From Buchananella felis (GTDB lineage: Bacteria > Actinomycetota > Actinomycetes > Actinomycetales > Actinomycetaceae), in assembly GCF_041380015.1 (NCBI RefSeq), contig NZ_CP159978.1: 64,000 nt of DNA. The stretch is one strand, 5' to 3'. How positions within the stretch are numbered: position 1 is the first letter of the stretch; each line of letters begins with the position of its first letter. Under the pieces are notes generated by a model that saw only the letters and a program-made list of their open reading frames with translations, had not been told where the DNA came from and searched no databases. The translations under genes and the position numbers were made by a program. This document shows positions 19,660 through 27,300 of the stretch, piece by piece.

Positions 19660-20620
19660 CAACGGCAACCCCGAGGCCGCACTGCGGGCCCGCATCGGCC
19701 AGATCCGCACCGAAGTCGGCAAGGCGGTGATCGGTCAGGACGCCGCAGTGACGGGGCTAGTGATCGGACTGCTGGCCGGCGGCCACGTGCTCCTGGAGGG
19801 CGTGCCAGGCGTGGCCAAGACCCTGCTGGTGCGTGCGCTGTCTGCCTCCCTGCACCTGGAAACCAAGCGCGTGCAGTTCACCCCGGACCTCATGCCGGCG
19901 GACCTGACCGGCTCCCTGGTCTACGACTCCGGCAAGTTCGAGTTCCGCCCCGGCCCGGTCTTCACCAACCTCCTGCTGGCCGACGAGATCAACCGCACGC
20001 CCCCCAAGACCCAATCCGCCCTCCTGGAGGCAATGGAGGAACGGCAGGTCACGGTGGACGGCAACACCCGCCAGTTGCCGGACCCCTTCATGGTGATCGC
20101 CACCCAGAACCCGGTGGAGTACGAGGGCACCTACCCCCTGCCCGAGGCGCAGCTGGACCGCTTCCTGCTCAAGATCGTGCTGCCCCTGCCCGAGCGCGCC
20201 GCCGAGGTGGAGATCCTGCACCGCCACGCCTCCGGCTTCAACCCGCGCGAACTGCAGGGCAGCGCCGGCATCCACCCCGTCATCGAGCCCGGAGACCTCG
20301 CGGCTGCCCGCGCCGCCATCGGTCACGTGCAGGTGGCCCCCGAGGTGCTCGGCTACGTGGTGGACATCGTGCGCGCCACCCGCTCCCAGCCCTCCGTGCG
20401 CCTGGGCGTGTCCCCCCGTGGCGCCACCGCCCTGCTGCACGCCGCGCGCGCCTGGGCGTGGCTGATCGGCCGCTCCTACGTCACCCCCGACGACGTGCAG
20501 GCACTGGTCCAGCCCACGCTGCGCCACCGCATCTCGCTGCACTCCGAGGCCGAGCTGGAAGGCGTGACCGCCGAGCGCGTGCTCGACTCCGTTCTCGCGA
20601 TGGTCCCGGTGCCGCGCTGA
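19652..20620 (+). CDS. MoxR family AAA+ ATPase
   Basis: 322 residues. Walker A is GVPGVAKTLLVRA, Walker B LLADEINRTPPKTQSALLEA, and the sensor region ATQNPVEYEGTYPLPEAQLD; a C-terminal lid follows. MoxR ATPases act as chaperones that insert cofactors or remodel VWA-domain partners; here the likely partner is the adjacent DUF58 protein. The stop TGA shares a base with the ATG of that gene, so translation is coupled. The start overlaps DUF4350 by 8 bp. Confidence 0.95.
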   Translation: MTDNGNPEAALRARIGQIRTEVGKAVIGQDAAVTGLVIGLLAGGHVLLEGVPGVAKTLLVRALSASLHLETKRVQFTPDLMPADLTGSLVYDSGKFEFRPGPVFTNLLLADEINRTPPKTQSALLEAMEERQVTVDGNTRQLPDPFMVIATQNPVEYEGTYPLPEAQLDRFLLKIVLPLPERAAEVEILHRHASGFNPRELQGSAGIHPVIEPGDLAAARAAIGHVQVAPEVLGYVVDIVRATRSQPSVRLGVSPRGATALLHAARAWAWLIGRSYVTPDDVQALVQPTLRHRISLHSEAELEGVTAERVLDSVLAMVPVPR

Positions 20621-21900
20621 TGGCGATCACCGGCCGCGCTGTTGCGCTAGTGGCGCTGGGCCTGGTGCCAGTGCTGCTGTTTCCGTCCTGGGCCATCCTG
20701 CTGTGGTGGCAGGCCGGGGTGGCGGCGCTCGGGGTGGTGGACTTCGCCCTGGGCCGCCACGAGCAGCTGCAGGCGCGCCGCCACGTGAGCGTGGCCGTGC
20801 GCCTGGGGCAGGAGGCCCAGTGCAAGCTGGAGCTGTTCAACCCCGGCAAGCGCCCGCTACGCGCCCTGGTGCGCGACGCCTGGGGCCCCTCCGTCGGGGG
20901 CGGGTCGCGCGCCACGGTCACCGTCGGGGCCGGGCGCGGCACCAGGATCCGCACCCGCCTGGAGCCGCAGCGGCGCGGGGTGTTCAAGGCCGCCGAGGTC
21001 ACGGTGCGCGTGCCCGGACCGCTAGGGCTGGTATGCCACCAGTACTCCCTCGCCGCGCCGGCCGCCCTGCGCGTTCTCCCCGCCTTCACCTCGCGGCGCC
21101 ACCTGCCCTCCAGGCTGGCCCGCCTGCGCGAGCTGGACGGCCGCACCCTGACCATGCGCGGCGGCCAGGGCACCGAGTTCGATTCTCTACGCGAGTACGT
21201 GCCGGGGGACGACGTTCGCACCATCGACTGGCGGGCCACGGCCAGATCCCGCAATGCCATGGTGCGCACCTTCCGCCCCGAGCGAAACCGCCAGGTGCTG
21301 ATCGTGCTGGACTCCTCCCGCTACTCCGGCACCCGCCTGGGCAACATCACTCGCCTGGACGCCTCCATGGAAGCCGCCCTGCTACTGACCGCCCTGGCCT
21401 CCCACGCCAGCGACGACGTGCGCCTGCTCGTGGTGGACTCCAAGGTGCGCGCCCGCGTGCACGGCGGAGGCAACACCCGTCTCCACGCCGTCGCCACCGC
21501 CCTGGCGGACGTCCAGCCCGAACTGATGGAGGGCAACTACGGCGAGGTGCTGCGGGAGGTCACCCGGACACTGCCGCACCGCTCCCTCGTGGTGGTGCTC
21601 TCCGCCATCGAGCCCTCCCTCTCCGCTGGGATGCTGGACATGGTCAGTGCCCTCACCGCCAAGCACGTGGTGGTCGTGGCCGGCGCCACCGCCAGCGAGG
21701 AAGCCCAGCTGCGCGACGACCGCTCCTCCCTACTGTCCACCTACGTTGCCGCCGCCGCAGAATCCGCCGAGCTGGAGCGCGAGGCTTCCCGCTACCAGCT
21801 CTCCAAGCGGGGCGCCCATCTGGTGGAGGACACCGCCGAACGGCTCGCCCCGGCGCTGGCGGACAAGTACCTGGCCCTCAAGGCGGCCGGGCAGCTCTAA
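20620..21900 (+). CDS. DUF58 domain-containing protein
   Basis: 426 residues. Two hydrophobic helices near the N-terminus (about 5-45) are followed by an extracytoplasmic beta domain and the DUF58 core (EFDSLREYVPGDDVRTIDWR), which leads into a VWA-like fold (QVLIVLDSSRYSG, with the DxS of a MIDAS site). Such proteins pair with MoxR. It closes the operon; no hairpin terminator directly after the stop was found, and the downstream region instead holds phased arrays. Confidence 0.93.
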   Translation: MAITGRAVALVALGLVPVLLFPSWAILLWWQAGVAALGVVDFALGRHEQLQARRHVSVAVRLGQEAQCKLELFNPGKRPLRALVRDAWGPSVGGGSRATVTVGAGRGTRIRTRLEPQRRGVFKAAEVTVRVPGPLGLVCHQYSLAAPAALRVLPAFTSRRHLPSRLARLRELDGRTLTMRGGQGTEFDSLREYVPGDDVRTIDWRATARSRNAMVRTFRPERNRQVLIVLDSSRYSGTRLGNITRLDASMEAALLLTALASHASDDVRLLVVDSKVRARVHGGGNTRLHAVATALADVQPELMEGNYGEVLREVTRTLPHRSLVVVLSAIEPSLSAGMLDMVSALTAKHVVVVAGATASEEAQLRDDRSSLLSTYVAAAAESAELEREASRYQLSKRGAHLVEDTAERLAPALADKYLALKAAGQL

Positions 21901-21949
21901 GGGCCGGGCCCGGTGGGGTGAGTGGGCCGGCTGGGCCGAGGCTCGCTCA

Positions 21950-22043
21950 GACTTGTCAAACCGCGTCGAGACTTGTCCTTAGCGGCCCCGCCATTGACAA
22001 GTTTTGGCGCGCTTGGACAAGTTTCGGCGGGCTTGGACAAGTT
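21950..22043. repeat. 94-bp phased inverted array C
   Basis: GACTTGTC at 21950 and 21970, then inverted GACAAGTT at 21996, 22016 and 22036. Each arm has an exact 20-bp period, and the length is 5 x 20 - 6. The centre and flanks resemble array E at 24166-24239 (GAGACTTGTC, GGCGCGCTTGGACAAG). Confidence 0.85.
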
Positions 22044-22097
22044 TCGGCGGGCGCTTTCCGCGTGGCCGGGGCGCGCGGAGCTGCTGGGCCGGGTTCC

Positions 22098-22251
22098 AAC
22101 TAGACGTTTGATGCTTCGACTAGACGTTTGACGCTTCGACTCGACGTTTGCTGCTTCGACTCGACGTTTGACGCTTCGACTCGACGTTAACCAGGGCCGG
22201 AACGTCTAGTTGAGTGCCCCAACGTCGAGTTGAAGATCGAAACGTCTAGTT
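22098..22251. repeat. 154-bp phased inverted array D
   Basis: Five left units begin ACTMGACGTT at 22099, 22119, 22139, 22159 and 22179. Three inverted right units begin AACGTCKAGT at 22201, 22221 and 22241. The period is exactly 20 bp, and the length is 8 x 20 - 6. Left spacers are nearly identical (TGMYGCTTCG) while right spacers differ. Confidence 0.87.
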
Positions 22252-22312
22252 CAGACAACGCGAGCGCCAGTCCACGGGCACCTTTAGAGCGCAACCCCGT
22301 CCCAGTGCCGGC

Positions 22313-22417
22313 CCCTCCGCGTGGAGGCCCGGAGCATGGACGACGTTCCACCCGCCCCGTCGCTGGGGATAGTCCCTCCGCGTGGAGGCCCAGAGCATGG
22401 ACGACGTTCCGCCCGCA
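22313..22417. repeat. 61-bp direct repeat, two copies
   Basis: CCCTCCGCGTGGAGGCC starts at 22313 and 22374; both copies continue through GAGCATGGACGACGTTCC (about 43 conserved bases). The distal part is the same word as in the ppc upstream repeat. CTCCGCGTGGAG is itself a near palindrome. Confidence 0.8.
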
Positions 22418-22564
22418 CCTTCTCTAAACCGGCCCTCGGCGTGTTGGCCTGGGTGGGGCGCTCGTCCCTTGCTCTCTACAGGGTCTTTCTGCTGGCCGGC
22501 CGGGGAGATCGCGAGGGCGGCGGTTGTTTTCCACAAGTGGTAGATACCGCAGGAGACCCTGGTC

Positions 22565-22570
22565 TAGGTT
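22565..22570 (+). promoter_or_regulatory. -10 box of the DUF6318-PKD operon, leaderless
   Basis: TAGGTT, then 6 nt, then the ATG at 22577. There is no Shine-Dalgarno sequence and no clear -35. Confidence 0.55.
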
Positions 22571-22576
22571 CGATTC

Positions 22577-23284
22577 ATGGAGATCAACCCGACCCAGCAA
22601 CCGGCAGTGGCCGCCACGCGCCCGGCCCGGCGGGCGGCACCACGGCTTCTCCTTGCCACCCTGGTGGCCCTTCCCCTGACCCTGGCCGCCTGTTCGACCC
22701 AAACCGAGGCGCCCCCAGCCCCGCTGCCCATGCCCAGCGTGAACACCACGGCGCCGGCGAGCAGCCAGCCCTCCGACCAATCCACCCAGGCAACACCGGT
22801 CCCCTCAACCGGTGCTGCCAGCGAGACACCGCTCGTACCGGAGCAGATACAGGCGCCCGTGCCCTCGGACGTTGCCTTTGAGAACAGCGCCGACGGTGCC
22901 GAGGCCTACGCCTACTTCCTCTTCCAAGCCTGGTGGTACCTCATCAACACCCACGACCTGGACTGGTGGGACACCAACATCCCCGACTGCGACTGGAAAA
23001 CGACTATGAAGGAGATTGCCCAGGCTGCGATCTCGGAAGGAAGCGTAGACAACGTCTCAGTCTTCTATCCGACCACTCACGAGCGGGTCAGGAATCGAGA
23101 TGACCACAACGAGCACCGAATCACGCTTCGCGCCGAAGTAGGTCCGATTGAACGCGTGACTCACAACGGCAGTTCTACAGTTGTTGATCAGCCAGCAAAA
23201 CGAGAGCTCGTGTTTCGCGGCGTCCATACCGGAGACGGCTGGCAGATTTCAGGCGTGGTCGTTAGAACGGTCTCAGAACCATGA
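22577..23284 (+). CDS. DUF6318 family lipoprotein
   Basis: 235 residues. A twin-Arg-rich N-terminus and hydrophobic segment lead to the lipobox LTLAAC at about residue 38, so the mature protein is probably lipid-anchored outside the cell. A Ser/Thr/Pro-rich linker follows, then the DUF6318 domain (NSADGAEAYAYFLFQAWWYL ... WWDTNIPDCDW), which resembles NTF2-like folds and is common in Actinomycetaceae. It overlaps the PKD gene in ATGA. No substrate is known. From about 23040 the base composition is noticeably less GC-rich than its neighbours, which may mark a recently acquired or variable segment. Confidence 0.82.
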   Translation: MEINPTQQPAVAATRPARRAAPRLLLATLVALPLTLAACSTQTEAPPAPLPMPSVNTTAPASSQPSDQSTQATPVPSTGAASETPLVPEQIQAPVPSDVAFENSADGAEAYAYFLFQAWWYLINTHDLDWWDTNIPDCDWKTTMKEIAQAAISEGSVDNVSVFYPTTHERVRNRDDHNEHRITLRAEVGPIERVTHNGSSTVVDQPAKRELVFRGVHTGDGWQISGVVVRTVSEP

Positions 23285-24057
23285 AGTTATCAGTCATCGG
23301 TATGACCGCACTCACCATCACCCTAACTCCGCTTACCTGGGGAGACGTTGTAGACGGGGCAGGAAACCCCGATGGCGTGAGAGTAACCTGGGAACAGAGC
23401 GAGAGTAGCTCCGAGTCGACCTACAACATTTCGGCACCTGTGCTACCTGCACCTGTCCTGCCCGTGCCGTCTGTGGTTCCTACTAGGCCGCATTACTTGT
23501 GTGAGTTTGAGGACCCGACCGAGTGCATGTGGGACTACGGGGAAAAACGCCGCTTGCCCCGCCCGACCCCCAGCCAGGCACCCGAGGTGGACTGGACCAG
23601 AGCGGTGACCATCCGGGAGGTCGAGTCCATCAACTTCGCCCCACCCGCAGTGATCATGTGGCCCAACACCGGCGACGTACTCATCAACCTACCCACCCCC
23701 GTGATGACCGACGCGGGTGAGCGGATCTACAGCCTGCAGTTCACTACCGCCACCGTCCAGGTACGCGCCACCCCGTTCGAATACACCTGGGACTTTGGCG
23801 ATGGCACGGTAGAGACCGTGGACCACCCCGGCCTGCCCGACCCCCAGGCCACCTACAAACACCAATACCTCACCCGCGCCGCCAAGAACCGCATCACCCT
23901 GACCACTTCCTGGCGCGCCGAGTTCCTCCACCCCCGCACCGGGGCCTGGATCCCCATCGAAGGCAGCGTGCAAACCCTCAGCTACTCGCGCTGGTTCACC
24001 CAGAAAATGGCCGTGCCCTTCCTGACCGACGAAGCCGAAAAACTAGACGGCCACTAA
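23281..24057 (+). CDS. PKD-domain surface protein
   Basis: 258 residues with a short hydrophobic N-terminus (MKLSVIGMTALTITLTPLTW), probably a signal peptide. The C-terminal half contains a PKD-like motif (FEYTWDFGDGTVETVDHPG ... TYKHQYL), a beta-sandwich found in surface proteins. Two cysteines (CEFEDPTEC) may form a disulfide. It is translated after the DUF6318 lipoprotein through a 4-bp overlap; pairs of this kind are frequent in Actinomycetaceae genomes and may form a secreted complex (inference). Function is unknown. Confidence 0.8.
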   Translation: MKLSVIGMTALTITLTPLTWGDVVDGAGNPDGVRVTWEQSESSSESTYNISAPVLPAPVLPVPSVVPTRPHYLCEFEDPTECMWDYGEKRRLPRPTPSQAPEVDWTRAVTIREVESINFAPPAVIMWPNTGDVLINLPTPVMTDAGERIYSLQFTTATVQVRATPFEYTWDFGDGTVETVDHPGLPDPQATYKHQYLTRAAKNRITLTTSWRAEFLHPRTGAWIPIEGSVQTLSYSRWFTQKMAVPFLTDEAEKLDGH

Positions 24058-24124
24058 CCCACCCCGGAGTGGCGGGTCGACAGGCGGCCTCGACGCGGGC
24101 CGGGCCATCCCACGACCCCCACCC

Positions 24125-24163
24125 GGCGTGCATCGGTCCACCACCTCCGGCCCGATGCACGCC
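24125..24163 (+). terminator. Likely terminator of the DUF6318-PKD operon
   Basis: Perfect 12-bp stem (GGCGTGCATCGG at 24125-24136 with 24152-24163) and a 15-nt loop, 67 bp after the PKD stop. No T-tract. Confidence 0.55.
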
Positions 24164-24165
24164 GA

Positions 24166-24239
24166 GACTTTTCAAAACCCGCCGAGACTTGTCGTTAGCG
24201 CACCCGCTAATGACAAGTCTCGGCGCGCTTGGACAAGGC
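24166..24239. repeat. 74-bp phased inverted array E
   Basis: GACTTKTC at 24166 and 24186, inverted GACAAGKC at 24212 and 24232. The period is exactly 20 bp, and the length is 4 x 20 - 6. It is close in sequence to array C, and lies between convergent genes. Confidence 0.82.
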
Positions 24240-24315
24240 CCACCGAACAAGACCGCGAACCCCCGGCGGCGTGCCAACCCCAGCAACAGTGCCGGGGCGG
24301 GCGAGGGACAGGCGA

Positions 24316-24347
24316 GGGGCGGGCGAACCGGCTGGTTCGCCCGCCCC
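24316..24347 (-). terminator. Terminator of the GH29 gene
   Basis: Perfect 14-bp stem (24316-24329 with 24334-24347), 4-nt loop, 24 bp past the GH29 stop. Confidence 0.78.
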
Positions 24348-24370
24348 CTGCTATCTGCAAGCGCTGCCCG

Positions 24371-27300
24371 CTAGAGGATCCTAGCCACGGCCTCGCTCAC
24401 GGTTCCGGTCCCTCCGAGCACGTGGATGGAGGAAACCGGCAGCTTCACCAGCGCCCGGCGAGTGGACTCGGGCAGCACGCTCTGCTGGGTCAGCAGCGCC
24501 ACGCCGCCCTTGTTGGCGGCCAGGGCGCTACCGGGGAGCGCGTCGGCGAAGGTGGCGCCACTGACCACGACCGCAGAGGTCGCGTCGGCCATGTAGAGCT
24601 CCGCCAGTCGCGCGGCGGTGTCGAAGCGGGTCACACCGGCCACGTCGACCATCGTGGTGCCGGGCACGTAGCCGGCGTTGAGCAGGGAACGCACCGCGTC
24701 GCCACCCACGCCGACCGGCTTGACGCCGGCGCGGCCCTTCAGCAGCTGGGCAGCTGCGGCGGGCAGCGCGTTGGTGCCGGTCAGCAGCACCACGGCGTCG
24801 TGCTTGGAGGCCACGGCGGATGCCGCCAGCGTGTCGGCGAAGTTCATGCCGGAGGTGACGAACACCCCGCCCTTGCCGACGTTCTTCTCATCCAGGTAGT
24901 TGATGACCTGCATGTTCGTGTCGAAGCGGTCCTTGCCCTCGATGCGCTGGACGGTCAGGTCCAGGCCGCGCAGCTCGCGCTCGACGGCCGCAGAGACGGA
25001 GCGGTGACCACCGACGATCACGATATCGCGAATGTCCAGCTCGTCCAGGGCGGCACGCACCTCGGGCTCCAGCTTGCTGCCCATGGTGAGCAAGATGGGC
25101 GCCTTGTGGTGCGCGGCCAGCGGGGCGGCGGCCGCGCCGTCCGGGTAAGACTTGCCGGTCACCAGGACTGCGGTGTGGCCGAAGTCGCCGGCGCGGGCGG
25201 CCTCGAGGGCGGTCTTGACGCGGTTCGTGCCGGCCAGTCGGGTCACCTCGGGGGCCAGGGGCGCCCCAGGAACAGTCGCAGTTGCAGACGGAGCCGGCGT
25301 GGCAGACCCACCCGGAGCCGGCGTGGCAGACCCACCCGGAGCCGGCGTGGCAGACCCACCCGGAGCCGGCGTGGCAGACCCACCCGGAGCCGGCGTGGCA
25401 GACCCACCCGGAGCCGGCGTGGCAGACCCACCCGGAGCCGGCGTGGCAGACCCACCCGGAGCCGGCGTGGCAGACCCACCCGGAGCCGGCGTGGCAGACC
25501 CACCCGGAGCCGGCGTGGCAGACCCACCCGGAGCCGGCGTGGAGCCGGGCAGCACGCCCTCGATGCGGATCTCCGCAGCGGAGGAGAACGAACCGTTGCG
25601 GGTGGACTGCGAGGTCTTGGCAACCAGGGTCACGTAACGGCCAAGAACCGGCGGGAAGGTGACGCGCTGCTCTTCAGAGCCCACCGCGAACACGCCGGAG
25701 GCGACCAGCGTGCCGCGCTCGCCCTGGACGTCGGAGACGTAGACCTCGTAGTCCTTGATCTGCGAGTTCTCGGTGCCGCCCTGGGCGCGACCGGTGTAGC
25801 GCAGGGCGTCCACGTTGTAGTTCTTGCCCAGGTCGAAGGTCAGCGTGTTCGGCGGAACACCGATGGGCGCGGAGGACCACTTGGAGTGCCAGTGCGTGTC
25901 CGGGTCGCCGTCCAGGACCTTGGTGGCCTGGCCCTGCTCGCGCGTGGTCTCCTCGCTGGAGGCCGTCACGGTGATGTCTCGCGGGTTGATCGTGTTGGCG
26001 TACACGGCCGGGGTGGGCTCCACCAGGGCCGGGTCGTCACCGTCGGTGACGCTCGGGGCCTGGCCCGCCAGCACGAAGCCACGGTGGCTGTTCTCCGCGA
26101 CGATCTGGGTGAAGGTCTTGCCGCCGGCGGTGGGCTCGGGGCCGGAGCCGTAGAACTTGATGGTGACCGGCTTGGTGGCCGTGCCGTAGCCCCACAGGGT
26201 GGCGGCCTCGGGCAGTACGGTCCCGCGCTTGATGTGCAGGGTGGTGCCCGGCTGCAGGGTGAGCGGCTTGAGCTGCTCACCGGACTTCAGCGGGCTCTGC
26301 TTGCTCAGACCGGTGCCGGCAACGGCGGCGTTGGAGTCCAGGTAGATGTCGGTCGGGATCTCGAACTGCTCGTCGGCGTTGTAGGCCTCGATGGCGGAGA
26401 TGCCGACCGGGCCGCGCGCGGCGCTGACGGTCAGGCGCAGCTTGGTGGCGGTGACAGGGTTGGCCAGGGTGTCCAGGCGGCGCGCACCGATGGTCGGGCC
26501 AACCGCCACCTGGGTCCAGGTTCCCTCAACCAGGGCCTCGACCTTGTAGTTCTCCACCTGCTGGCCGTAGTTCTTGATGTCCTCGGAGTAACCCAGCTGG
26601 GTGATCTGCTGCGCCTTGCCCAGGTCGACCTCGTAGACCAGCGGGGCCTGCGCGGTGGGCTTGGGGGCGGTCGGGGCGCTGTAGCGGTCACCGTCGGTGA
26701 GCACCGCAGTGGCGGTGCCGTTGAACGTGCCGGGCTTGCCGATGGCCAGGTCGAACGGCATCGACTGCCGGATGGCGCGGCGCCACTCCATTAGGCGCTT
26801 GACGTCCTTGTCGTCGATCAGGCCGGTGGTGTTCGGCGGCATGTTGAGCAGCAGGATGGCGTTGCGGCCAACGGAGCGGCGGTAGATGTTCATCAGCTGA
26901 CCGACGCTCTTCGGGCTCTGGGTGGGGTGCCAGAACCAGCCGTTGCGGATGGAGACGTCCGCCTCAGCGGGCCACCAGTGCATGCGGTTGGCGTTACCGG
27001 CCTTGACCTCGCTGACCAGGAGGTCTGCGGCGCCGAGGTTGCGGGTGGTCGCGTCCGGCTTGACGCGGATGCGACCGATCGAGTTGGCCTCGTAGACCGC
27101 CTGCACGTTCCACTCGGCCTCGCGGGCCAGGCCGCCCTCGTTACCGACCCAGCGCACGTCGCGGCCGGCCACGGCGATGGCTGCGCCGGGCTGGAGCTTG
27201 TTGATAAGGTCGTAGAAGGCGTCGTAGTCGAACGTCTCGGTGGAGGTGGTGTTACCGCCCGCGCCGTCGAACCAGAACTCGTCGATCTCGCCGTATTCGG

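Larger units (their letters stand above)
21901..22576. other. 676-bp intergenic region with two phased arrays and a 61-bp repeat
   Basis: Between the DUF58 and DUF6318 genes, both on the plus strand. It holds array C (21950-22043), array D (22098-22251), a 61-bp direct repeat (22313-22417) and a leaderless promoter at the right end. No coding frame is supported. One perfect DnaA-box word (TTTTCCACA, 22527-22535) is present but isolated. Confidence 0.8.
24058..24370. other. 313-bp intergenic region between convergent genes
   Basis: It contains, in order, a hairpin for the plus-strand operon (24125-24163), phased array E (24166-24239) and the terminator of the GH29 gene (24316-24347). Nothing coding is supported. 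Confidence 0.8.

Noticed and set aside
22098..22251. Phased arrays as CRISPR or iteron origin
   Set aside because: Units flip orientation at the centre and there are no unique spacers, no cas or rep gene and no AT-rich unwinding region nearby.
22527..22535. DnaA box TTTTCCACA
   Set aside because: Only one perfect box occurs; an origin needs a cluster, and dnaA and dnaN are not in the window.
25291..25542. CRISPR-like array
   Set aside because: The 24-bp units are contiguous without spacers and are in frame inside a coding gene.
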